DNA from: Omnitrophica bacterium RBG_13_46_9
Lineage (GTDB): Bacteria > Omnitrophota > Gorgyraeia > JABMRN01 > RBG-13-46-9
Length of the DNA: 7,380 nucleotides
Assembly (NCBI GenBank): GCA_001804045.1
Contig: MHFD01000081.1
Coordinates: forward strand, 1-7,380
Direction: 5' to 3'
Below the pieces are notes generated by a model. It was not told where the DNA came from. It saw only the letters and a list, made by a program, of their open reading frames with translations, and made no database searches. Below are positions 1 through 6,163 of this stretch, piece after piece. The translations under genes and the position numbers were made by a program. Positions within the stretch are counted from its first letter, which is position 1. Each line of letters begins with the position of its first letter.

Positions 1-2
1 TA

Positions 3-536
3 CTACCTCTTAAACTTCCCGACTAACTCGGCCTTTCCGACAATATGCCCCTGCATAGCACGTTCGAGCTCTTCTTTCGAAAGCCCGGGCTCAAGATTCA
101 ATTTTGTGTCAAGCGCGTACAGCTTGAAATAATATCTGTGAGCGGGCCCGGGAGGCGGATATGGGCCGCCATAGCCTATCCTTCGAAAATCGGTCATGCC
201 CTGCTTTGCGCCATCGGCTAAAATCTTGTCCTTTCTTATGCCTTCCGGCAGATTCTTTTTATCAGCGGGGATGTCATATAAAACCCAATGCACCCAAGTT
301 CCCACCGGCGCATCCGGATCATCGGAAATAAGCGCGAAACTCTTCGTTCCCTCAGGAACGTCGCTCCACTCAAGCGGCGGTGACAGATCCTCGCCGGTAC
401 CTGCGTATCTGGCGGGAATGAATTCGCCGTTTTTAAAAGCCGGGCTCTTAAGCTCAAGCGCCATAACATCACCCCCCTTTGCGATATATGCCGTATATAA
501 AATCGATACACACAATAATAAAATTGCTTTCTTCAT
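3..536 (-). CDS. YbhB/YbcL-type phosphatidylethanolamine-binding (PEBP, Raf-kinase-inhibitor-like) protein
   Basis: The product is 177 residues from the ATG at 536. It carries both PEBP signatures: DDPDAP (residues 72-77) followed by TWVHW, and the second block GPYPPPGPAHRYYF (124-137). These form the anion-binding pocket that defines the YbhB/YbcL family; the physiological ligand in bacteria is unknown. The first 20 residues (MKKAILLLCV...) form a basic-hydrophobic signal-like segment without a clear AXA site or a proper lipobox, so export is likely but not certain. The start at 536 is preceded by a strong ribosome binding site. A second ATG at 464 (residue 25, MALELKSPAF) is also preceded by a strong site and matches where cytosolic YbhB proteins begin, giving about 153 residues. 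An in-frame GTG at 569 has no better support. The stop TAG lies at the window edge, so what follows is unseen. Family call is secure; isoform and location are open. Confidence 0.9.
   Translation of the reverse strand: MKKAILLLCVSILYTAYIAKGGDVMALELKSPAFKNGEFIPARYAGTGEDLSPPLEWSDVPEGTKSFALISDDPDAPVGTWVHWVLYDIPADKKNLPEGIRKDKILADGAKQGMTDFRRIGYGGPYPPPGPAHRYYFKLYALDTKLNLEPGLSKEELERAMQGHIVGKAELVGKFKR
468..477 (-). promoter_or_regulatory. Internal ribosome binding site for a shorter PEBP start
   Basis: On the minus strand GGGGGGTGAT ends three bases before the in-frame ATG at 464, the same geometry as the site before 536. Translation from here would give a leaderless PEBP beginning MALELKSPAF, the usual N-terminus of cytosolic members. 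Whether both sites are used is inference. Confidence 0.45.
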
Positions 537-539
537 GGC

Positions 540-547
540 ATCACCTC
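540..547 (-). promoter_or_regulatory. Ribosome binding site for the signal-bearing PEBP start
   Basis: On the minus strand GAGGTGAT ends three bases before the ATG at 536, which places the GAGG core seven bases from the start codon. This supports 536 over the upstream in-frame GTG at 569. Confidence 0.7.
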
Positions 548-673
548 TCCATAAAACGTATTCCTGCACTGCTCTTCGCCTTGCGGGTATTTTTCATCCC
601 TTGTTTCGCATTTCCTCCTGCAAACCCCCAAAGAGAGCCAAAAAGGTCATCGTATCTCATTTTGCAAAAGAGG

Positions 674-712
674 TATTTTCCGATAAGCGCCTCTCTATGA
701 CACCGGAAAATA
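674..712 (-). repeat. 9-bp inverted repeat in the pilin-PEBP spacer
   Basis: TATTTTCCG at 674-682 and CGGAAAATA at 704-712 are perfect inverted copies separated by 21 bases, just downstream of the pilin stop. On the minus strand the arm is followed by CCTCTTTTGC, only a weak T-run, so this is at best a poor terminator. The rest of the 537-739 spacer holds no convincing promoter. A 62-codon frame (729-541) crosses it, but it lacks a good ribosome binding site and any recognisable family. Confidence 0.35.
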
Positions 713-739
713 AGCGTGCCATCGCCCATCCGTATAATC

Positions 740-1147
740 CTATGGCCACCTGTGGTCGGCGGGATTCACGACGCATTCGATATCGCTCAGATAACCGTCG
801 TCGGTGAATATAATATCGTAATCGCTATAATCTTTTGTGGAACTTGAAGGGCACTCGAAAGCCGATTGGCTTCTGACATAGCCTTTCACATATAGTTCAT
901 TAAGCCGGTTTGCCCTGCCGGATATATTATTAAGAGAACTCGATTCGTTCAATTCATACATATCCACCGCGGTATACAGATTTCTCTGTTTGCCGATGCA
1001 TACTGTCCTAGCGGCCTGCGTGCGCGCTCTCCCGTAATGGGGCATAGCTATGGCCGCAATAAGCGCGAAGATAGCGACAGCTATCATTATCTCCACAAGG
1101 GTAAAGGCTGTCTGCGGGTTTTTATGGTAAGCGGAACGCAAGTTCAT
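740..1147 (-). CDS. Type IV pilin-like / pseudopilin protein with class III prepilin signal
   Basis: This 135-residue protein has a short positive leader and the prepilin motif TA|FTLVEIMIAVAIFALIAA. Cleavage by prepilin peptidase is expected between A14 and F15, leaving the conserved glutamate at mature position +5 (E19), then a hydrophobic N-terminal helix (about 15-36) and a small globular domain with C50, C99 and C125. Such proteins are inserted in the inner membrane and assembled into type IV pili or type II secretion pseudopili. The residue at -1 is alanine rather than the usual glycine. The C-terminal pattern (ECPS...C...HRWP) resembles short pilin-like proteins of candidate phyla. The ATG overlaps the TGA of the upstream reductase as ATGA, and no strong ribosome binding site is visible, so translational coupling is likely. 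No pilus assembly gene lies in the window, so whether it is a major or minor pilin cannot be told. Confidence 0.9.
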   Translation of the reverse strand: MNLRSAYHKNPQTAFTLVEIMIAVAIFALIAAIAMPHYGRARTQAARTVCIGKQRNLYTAVDMYELNESSSLNNISGRANRLNELYVKGYVRSQSAFECPSSSTKDYSDYDIIFTDDGYLSDIECVVNPADHRWP

Positions 1148-1803
1148 TTTTTTAAATATGCCCTGTATATGGCGTCCTTTCCGGCGCGTTTTATCTCTTT
1201 TATCCGTAACTTCAAAGCGCTTTTTATGTTGTAAATGCCCAAATCGCCTATACTTTCCACGCCACTGCCCAGAATTTTAGGAGAGATTATTATGAAAACC
1301 CTGTCTGCCAATCCTGATCTTATAAAAGACGTGATGGTCTTTCCGCCGCCTTCAACAAGCAGGCGCTTTATACCTTTTCTATAAAGTATACGGACAATTC
1401 CGCCTATGTCAACGTTATCCTTTTTGGACGCAGGCGCAATGAGGATTTTGACTCCCTTTCTTTCCAGTGTCTTTATTTTTCTTACCGGGGCTTTAGGTGT
1501 CGTGATGACAATGGTCCTTACCGATTTTGCGCTTTTCACGACCCTCGAACCAAGGGGTGTGCGTAATTTTCCGTCAATAATGATCCGCGCGGGACTTTTA
1601 CCTTTAACAAGACGCGTCGTCAATGAGGGGTCATCTTTAAGTATTGTATTTACGCCGACCAGTATACCGTCATTCTCAGCCCGCAGCCGGTGGGCGAACT
1701 TCCTGCTCTCCGGACAGCTTATCCACTTAGACGAACCGTCCCTGGCGGCGATCCTGCCGTCTATCGTTTGGGCAAATTTCAGGGTTATATAAGGTCTTGT
1801 CAT
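1144..1803 (-). CDS. Stand-alone RibD C-terminal-type (riboflavin/DHFR-like) pyrimidine reductase
   Basis: The 219-residue protein matches the reductase domain of RibD throughout: RPYITLKFAQTIDGRIA (3-19), SKWIS (25-29), then HRLRA...DGILVGVNTILKDDPSLTTR (38-64), the EGGG nucleotide-binding motif (151-154) and LADRVFIIISPKILG (165-179). This domain reduces the ribosylamino-pyrimidine intermediate of riboflavin synthesis with NADPH in the cytoplasm. Usual bacterial RibD is about 360 residues with an N-terminal deaminase, which is absent here; the frame starts directly at the reductase domain. It could therefore be a split riboflavin enzyme, as in archaea and fungi, or a RibD-like DHFR-family reductase of other function. 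No other riboflavin gene is in view. A promoter lies very close to the start codon and no ribosome binding site is visible. Its stop overlaps the pilin start by four bases. Confidence 0.88.
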   Translation of the reverse strand: MTRPYITLKFAQTIDGRIAARDGSSKWISCPESRKFAHRLRAENDGILVGVNTILKDDPSLTTRLVKGKSPARIIIDGKLRTPLGSRVVKSAKSVRTIVITTPKAPVRKIKTLERKGVKILIAPASKKDNVDIGGIVRILYRKGIKRLLVEGGGKTITSFIRSGLADRVFIIISPKILGSGVESIGDLGIYNIKSALKLRIKEIKRAGKDAIYRAYLKK

Positions 1804-1817
1804 ATCAATATAATGTT

Positions 1818-1846
1818 ATGATATTCCAGTTAAAAGCCTGAATCAA
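1818..1846 (-). promoter_or_regulatory. Sigma70-type promoter for the RibD-like reductase and pilin
   Basis: Minus strand: -35 TTGATT (1846-1841), 17-bp spacer, -10 TATCAT (1823-1818; 5 of 6 consensus bases). The ATG begins only 14 bases after the -10, so the message would have a leader of about 5-8 bases, consistent with the lack of a ribosome binding site. Confidence 0.5.
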
Positions 1847-1865
1847 GAAAAATTTTTACCGCGCG

Positions 1866-1952
1866 CTATTTAAATGCCCGATCGGGCGGCGGCAGCTTAA
1901 GCAGCGGGTCCTGCTTTAACGCATATCCTTCTTCTCGGTAAGACAGCGTCAT
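1866..1952 (-). other. Open frame overlapping the radical SAM stop (mini-ORF or shifted C-terminus)
   Basis: A 28-codon frame begins at an ATG that overlaps the TGA of the radical SAM gene as ATGA and ends at TAG (1868-1866). Its product starts MTLSYREEGY and ends PLLKLPPPDRAFK. The same frame (-1 relative to the radical SAM gene) stays open upstream inside that gene to about 2040, reading acidic, protein-like sequence (QEFEAAYGEDEYD). It is either a coupled micro-ORF, a frameshifted C-terminal extension of the radical SAM protein, or chance. No ribosome binding site or slippery heptamer was found. The frame also contains a 12-bp palindrome GCCCGATCGGGC (1876-1887). Confidence 0.3.
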
Positions 1953-3208
1953 ATCATATTCATCTTCGCCGTAAGCCGCCTCAAATTCCTGATCTCGTCC
2001 ATCATACCGGGCATAAGCCTTTCGGAAAATATGGTATTATTGTGCCAAAGAGGGTCCAGATCACCCTCTATAACGCCGTTATCCGAAAGCGTGCGGTAGT
2101 CTTCGGTCCCCGGGATCGGCGAATAAGAAGCGAGCACGGCTCTTGCGCCGAGTGAATTTACGAATAATATGTCTTCTTCGGTCCTTTTGATATCATGCCA
2201 TGGCGCGCCTACAAGGATATATACGCCTATATCTTTTTTCTCAAATCCCGCTTCTTTCAGAAGCAGCACGGCTCTCTCTAGGTCAACATTATTGACCTTA
2301 TCGCCGGTCAGCCTCTGTATATTCTTGTCCGATGTCTCAAGGGATAGCCTCAGATCCCTGAATCCTGTATCTCTCAAAAGGCAAACAAGTTCTTCGTCGA
2401 TAAATCTGGCATGGAGCCCGTTCGGAGTATAAAAATTGAGCGCATTGCCCGAAGCTTTTACCATTCTAAGCAATTTCTTTATGCCGGACCGGGGCTTATA
2501 AAACAGTGCGTCGTCGTAAAAAACAAACGTCTCTGTCCCAAAAACTTTCTTGCAATGCATAAGCTCTTCAAAAACCCTTACCGGGTCGCGCTGCGCGAAA
2601 GCGGGGCTAAGGATCTCTGACGCGCAATAGGAGCATCTGAACGGACAACCCCTGCTTATCCGCAGAGGCAACACGTCCTTATCCTCGAGCAAGTCGTATG
2701 CGGGGAAATCTGTCTCCTGCCCACTGTCTATATACTCCCCTCTCCAGACATGGTCACTGCCTGAATTGGTTTTCGCGTGCTCAAAACACAGAGTCGCGTA
2801 AATGCCGCCCAGCGTCACGGGCACTTTCGGGAAAAATTCTTTCAAAATCTTTATGGCCAGCATGACCCCCGGATACCAATATGTCATGCCCGAGGTGACA
2901 TAAATCGCGGTCGGCTCTTCGACCCCGGATAGCTTTTCTTTAAAGAGATTTATCGAGATACCGTATCTGAAATAAGGCCTTTCGATACTTTTCAGGATTC
3001 CGGGTTTTTCTATATTCTCTTTTCTTAATTTTGAAAAGCCTGATTCTTTCTTCGAGCGCGCGCAACCTGCCAGGCAATCTACGAGGTAAACATCGCCTCT
3101 CTGCCGCAGCAAGGAGGCTATCCTCAAAAGCCCTATGGGCTTTATGCCGAAATCATGCGCCGCAAAGTCATATATCCAGGGATGCACCAATAATGTTCTT
3201 TCTCTCAT
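1949..3208 (-). CDS. Radical SAM protein with N-terminal B12-binding-like domain
   Basis: Residue numbers here count from the TTG at 3217 (422 residues). An N-terminal Rossmann-like part begins LLVHPWIYDF and includes GIKPIGLLRIASLLR (24-38) and LGGIYAT (136-142), as in B12-binding-domain radical SAM proteins. The radical SAM core carries the [4Fe-4S] motif CPFRCSYC with C191, C195 and C198, then FYDDALF (233-239), LRLSLETSD (289-297) and YSPIPGTEDY (365-374). The enzyme would cleave S-adenosylmethionine to start radical chemistry; the substrate is not predictable. The DXHXXG cobalamin-ligand motif is absent, so cobalamin may bind base-on or not at all. I prefer the ATG at 3208, five bases after the methyltransferase stop; the TTG at 3217 would overlap that stop as TTGA. 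The tail (NNTIF...LRRLTAKMN) fits related proteins, but an open -1 frame continues beyond it. Co-transcription with the methyltransferase is likely. Confidence 0.9.
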   Translation of the reverse strand: MRERTLLVHPWIYDFAAHDFGIKPIGLLRIASLLRQRGDVYLVDCLAGCARSKKESGFSKLRKENIEKPGILKSIERPYFRYGISINLFKEKLSGVEEPTAIYVTSGMTYWYPGVMLAIKILKEFFPKVPVTLGGIYATLCFEHAKTNSGSDHVWRGEYIDSGQETDFPAYDLLEDKDVLPLRISRGCPFRCSYCASEILSPAFAQRDPVRVFEELMHCKKVFGTETFVFYDDALFYKPRSGIKKLLRMVKASGNALNFYTPNGLHARFIDEELVCLLRDTGFRDLRLSLETSDKNIQRLTGDKVNNVDLERAVLLLKEAGFEKKDIGVYILVGAPWHDIKRTEEDILFVNSLGARAVLASYSPIPGTEDYRTLSDNGVIEGDLDPLWHNNTIFSERLMPGMMDEIRNLRRLTAKMNMI

Positions 3209-3213
3209 ATTAC

Positions 3214-4146
3214 TCAATCCGGATTGATATTGAAATGGCGTTTGTATCTTAGAAAATTTGCTTTAACGCATATCCCGATCTTGACTAAATCGATGCTGAG
3301 GCCGATGCGTCTGTCCGACGCTATTTTTCTCCAGGCCCTCATCATCCCCTTCGACCATATGATATTATCAAATACCAATAACCCGCCCTCCGAAAGAAAA
3401 GGAAGGACCTTTTCAAAATAAGAAAGAGTCGCCCGCTCATAATGGTGGCCGTCAATAAAAGCAAAATCTACCGGCGCATATTCGCGAAGCAAGCCATCTA
3501 ATTTATCCTGAAACCGCCCGACGACCACACCAACCCTATTCAGGCCAAGCCGTTTGAAATTTTCTCTTGCCAGTGAAGCCAGGTTCTCCGCCCCTTCTAC
3601 GGTCACCAATCTGCCATGGCCATTTAGTTCCAATGCCGCCGTCTGGTATGCGGCTGAAATACCAAGGCCTGTCCCCAGCTCCAGGCAGAGCGATGGCCTG
3701 AATTCTCTGACTAACCTGAAAAGCAGTAACACCCGCTTACAAACAGTCTGGCAGGTATCCCCAATAGTCTTTGTTACGACCTTTTCCCGACCCATCTCTT
3801 CGGGGCCCGAGTCTGGATTAAGGCACTTCTGCCCGGCCCCGTAATCTACTATCGTTATCTTAGAGGGTGAGTCGCTTAATTCTTTTCTTAGCGATTCTAT
3901 ATTCTCGACCCATGCCGCCTCCTCTCTGGAGGCATCTCTCGTCAGGGCGGCTACAAGATTGCTTGCCAGAGTTTTAGAAGCCGTGTCCTCTTTGCCGTAG
4001 ATGCGGGTCATGGACCTCTCTGCCTTTTTGGGGTTTCTGTATTTCATCATGTAGATCTTGTTGGCGATCCTCCTGCTCAAACCCGCGCAATAAGAGATCA
4101 CGAGTTTTTCTCTTCCGGTTATGAGTTTACGCCAAAAATCCTTCAA
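3214..4146 (-). CDS. Class I SAM-dependent methyltransferase
   Basis: The 310-residue protein has a catalytic half of the O-methyltransferase type: motif I LELGTGLG (155-162), the acidic post-I loop VTVEGAE (181-187), and FIDGHHYE (230-237) followed by VFDNIIWSKGMMRAW (258-272). The segment before motif I contains ITIVDYGAG (97-105), as in a family common in Bacteroidota and candidate phyla. It should transfer a methyl group from S-adenosylmethionine to a small-molecule or glycan acceptor; the acceptor is unknown. No signal peptide is seen, so it is cytoplasmic. No ATG fits: the likely start is the TTG at 4146, with AAGGA nine bases upstream, while the first ATG (4050) lies well inside the N-terminal helical part with no usable ribosome binding site. 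It is followed almost immediately by the radical SAM gene, suggesting the two modify the same molecule. Confidence 0.88.
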   Translation of the reverse strand: MKDFWRKLITGREKLVISYCAGLSRRIANKIYMMKYRNPKKAERSMTRIYGKEDTASKTLASNLVAALTRDASREEAAWVENIESLRKELSDSPSKITIVDYGAGQKCLNPDSGPEEMGREKVVTKTIGDTCQTVCKRVLLLFRLVREFRPSLCLELGTGLGISAAYQTAALELNGHGRLVTVEGAENLASLARENFKRLGLNRVGVVVGRFQDKLDGLLREYAPVDFAFIDGHHYERATLSYFEKVLPFLSEGGLLVFDNIIWSKGMMRAWRKIASDRRIGLSIDLVKIGICVKANFLRYKRHFNINPD

Positions 4147-4208
4147 GATGCCGGTTCCTTTCTTTAATATATGCGTACAATACCGCGTTTTTCTTTAATA
4201 TTTTAAAG

Positions 4209-4237
4209 ATTATAATACTCTTGAAGGGCATCTTCAA
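4209..4237 (-). promoter_or_regulatory. Sigma70-type promoter for the methyltransferase-radical SAM unit
   Basis: Minus strand: -35 TTGAAG (4237-4232), 17-bp spacer, perfect -10 TATAAT (4214-4209). Transcription would begin near 4202, leaving a leader of about 55 bases before the TTG start. The -35 is one arm of a palindrome. Confidence 0.65.
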
Positions 4238-4238
4238 G
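4220..4238. promoter_or_regulatory. Palindrome CTTGAAG-N5-CTTCAAG over the -35 (candidate operator)
   Basis: Two perfect 7-bp inverted arms (4220-4226 and 4232-4238) lie five bases apart, covering the -35 and half the spacer of the promoter. A third copy of the arm, CTTCAAG, sits at 4141-4147 across the methyltransferase start codon. Arm position is typical of a repressor site, but the regulator is unknown. Confidence 0.4.
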
Positions 4239-4297
4239 GTATACCCCTCTCCCCGTTCTATCTTTCCGCTCTCCGGCTGTTCCTATCGGGTGGGGTC

Positions 4298-6061
4298 TTA
4301 TTTTCTTTTCGATTTATACATGCCCCTTTTAAAACCTTTAGAAGCAGGCGTTTTGGTCTTTGAAATCTCCCATGCGACATCATCGAATCCGGCTCCGGCA
4401 TTAGAGACGCCGAGTGTCACTACTATGTCGCTCAGGTCAAGATCCTCCCATGACAGGTCCTTCAGACAGGCTTCATAGTCGGAGCGGATGTTAAGTGTAA
4501 GGGGCACCCACTCCGCCGGCCTCTCTTTCATCTCCAACAAAGCGATATTCTCTATCCTGCGGCAATATGGTCTGAATATCCGGTATTCTGCTTTTTCCCC
4601 GAGAAAATAGCCCAGAACAAAAGAGGGCCTGCTTTGATCCTTTGCGTAGCCACTGACAACTACATATGCCGCGGATGGCTTATATACAGGGTGTCCGTCC
4701 GGGAATATCTTATACCGCAAGCTAAGCTGCGGCCATGCATCCTTGCCGCAGGCAGCTACAGCTTGACGTACATCGCACAGGATTATGCTCATTGTATCCT
4801 TATCTTTTGTATAGAGATAAAGATGCTGTCCTCCTCTAGCCGCATCGCCGGTACGCAGCATGCATTTCTGTATAGGCGGCCTGTCATAAGGGATAGTGTG
4901 GCTTATAAACCATCCTTCATTTATGGGCCTTTCAAAATCTCCGTTTACCAGAAAGTCTCCGGCCGGCCATGCCCATTCCGGCTTAAGATAGCCGTAGAGA
5001 TCGTCGGTATATTCAGGCAGCTCATCCGGCTTTATAGGTATAACTTCACCCGCAAGGGTGTGGAATGCAATTGATCCGCATTCTTTTCCGTCCATTTCCA
5101 AAATCGCCACCCCCCATGATGATTTTGTCGTCTCATTATAAATATTAGTGCGAGTGGTGTTCGAGCTGTTAGGTAAGACAATAAACGCCGTCCCCTTATA
5201 GCGCCAGGAGATAAGAGGAATGGAGGCGACTGTATTGTGAACGTGGCCAAAAAAGGCATAACGGACGTTGCCGTATTCGGTCAGGATATCGCATAGTCTG
5301 CCGCGGTGCTTGGCCGATGGGCCGTAGTAGTCGAAATACCGCCTCCCGACAGGCAGCGGCGGGTGGTGAGTAAAAAACATGGTCGGCCGGTCCCGGTTTT
5401 TCTTAAGGTCCGATTCGAGCCATTCATAATATTCGGGGTGCTGATCCATGATTTCATCTACGCCGGCGGGTTGAGAGAGCAGGACAAAGTGCCATTCACC
5501 GGCGTCAAAGGAATAGTTTATCAATTCGGGTAAGCCGAGCTGTCTCTCTGCCCATAGGAAATTGCCGTAATCCCTCTTTCCGTACGGATTATTCTCGAAT
5601 TCCCGGGCGCGTGGGCGCCAATCATGATTACCCATCAAGATGTAAATAGGCATCTTTAGAGGTTTGCATGAATCGACAAAGGTCTTGTAGTGCTCCCATT
5701 CGCCTGAGCCGTGGACGTTATCGCCCAGTGTGATGACGAAGCCCGGCTCCAAACTATTGGTCAGTTCGACCGCCTGGCGCAATCTTGGATTGACATCTTC
5801 AAATTTCGATCTAAACTGTCCGGCCGCGCGGCCTGAATGTCTAAACTCATACCCCTCCCGCCAGAACGCTACCTGGGGATCGCCCCAGATCGCCATCGTG
5901 AATTTTTTATCTTTTATACCGATATCGCCTATATAACCGGAAAGGTCTTCAGCCTCTTCTTTTGTTTCGGCCGCAAAAGCGGTCATTCCCAGGAATAAAA
6001 CTGCAACGAGGGCTATTGCCCATGTAGACTGGTATCTTATTTTGTTTGGATAGCTTTTCAT
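4298..6061 (-). CDS. Secreted calcineurin-like metallophosphoesterase with C-terminal beta-sandwich-like domain
   Basis: The 587-residue protein starts with a signal peptide (MKSYPNKIRYQSTWAIALVA... with likely cleavage after AFA at residue 30). The phosphoesterase domain runs from about 53 to 340 with all five metal-binding blocks: GDPQ (60-63), GDNVHG (113-118), GNHDW (144-148), THHP (231-234) and GHVHN (272-276). The first block has DPQ rather than the classical DXH, as in CPPED1-like members. Such enzymes use a dinuclear metal site to hydrolyse phosphomono- or diesters; the substrate is unknown. The remaining part (about 366-565) begins LVNGDFERP and ends AGAGFDDVAWEI, the pattern of jelly-roll carbohydrate-binding modules, suggesting it is held on a glycan or cell surface. 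It has its own promoter. No ribosome binding site precedes the ATG; the leader is A-rich (AATAAAAACTCAAAA). No clear terminator follows, so some read-through into the methyltransferase is possible. Confidence 0.9.
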   Translation of the reverse strand: MKSYPNKIRYQSTWAIALVAVLFLGMTAFAAETKEEAEDLSGYIGDIGIKDKKFTMAIWGDPQVAFWREGYEFRHSGRAAGQFRSKFEDVNPRLRQAVELTNSLEPGFVITLGDNVHGSGEWEHYKTFVDSCKPLKMPIYILMGNHDWRPRAREFENNPYGKRDYGNFLWAERQLGLPELINYSFDAGEWHFVLLSQPAGVDEIMDQHPEYYEWLESDLKKNRDRPTMFFTHHPPLPVGRRYFDYYGPSAKHRGRLCDILTEYGNVRYAFFGHVHNTVASIPLISWRYKGTAFIVLPNSSNTTRTNIYNETTKSSWGVAILEMDGKECGSIAFHTLAGEVIPIKPDELPEYTDDLYGYLKPEWAWPAGDFLVNGDFERPINEGWFISHTIPYDRPPIQKCMLRTGDAARGGQHLYLYTKDKDTMSIILCDVRQAVAACGKDAWPQLSLRYKIFPDGHPVYKPSAAYVVVSGYAKDQSRPSFVLGYFLGEKAEYRIFRPYCRRIENIALLEMKERPAEWVPLTLNIRSDYEACLKDLSWEDLDLSDIVVTLGVSNAGAGFDDVAWEISKTKTPASKGFKRGMYKSKRK

Positions 6062-6114
6062 TTTTGAGTTTTTATTTTACCGCGGCCGGCTGAAAAATTT
6101 CGTATAACTTTTAG

Positions 6115-6144
6115 ATTATACCACACTAGGCATTCTATTGTCAG
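6115..6144 (-). promoter_or_regulatory. Sigma70-type promoter for the metallophosphoesterase
   Basis: Minus strand: -35 CTGACA (6144-6139; 5 of 6), 18-bp spacer, perfect -10 TATAAT (6120-6115). The leader would be about 45 bases. The promoter lies just outside the repeat cluster that begins about 20 bases further upstream. Confidence 0.65.
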
Positions 6145-6163
6145 CAGGGATACTAACTATTTG

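Noticed and set aside
508..536. Lipoprotein signal in the PEBP N-terminus
   Set aside because: The cysteine at residue 9 follows LLL, with leucine at -1, which does not fit a lipobox, and the preceding segment is too short.
541..729. 62-codon open frame between the pilin and PEBP genes
   Set aside because: It fits neatly between the two genes, but has no good ribosome binding site, no recognisable motif and contains the inverted repeat and the PEBP ribosome binding site; treated as spacer.
196..807. 203-codon plus-strand open frame
   Set aside because: It lies opposite the PEBP gene and part of the pilin and resembles no protein family; a shadow of minus-strand coding sequence.
1897..1917. 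Hairpin AAGCAG-N6-CTGCTT and palindrome GCCCGATCGGGC as terminator of the radical SAM gene
   Set aside because: Neither is followed by a T-run on the minus strand, and both lie inside a frame that may be coding.
4239..4297. Terminator or riboswitch after the phosphoesterase gene
   Set aside because: The stretch is purine-rich with ACCCC and GGGGT far apart, no compact stem with T-run and no recognisable riboswitch core.
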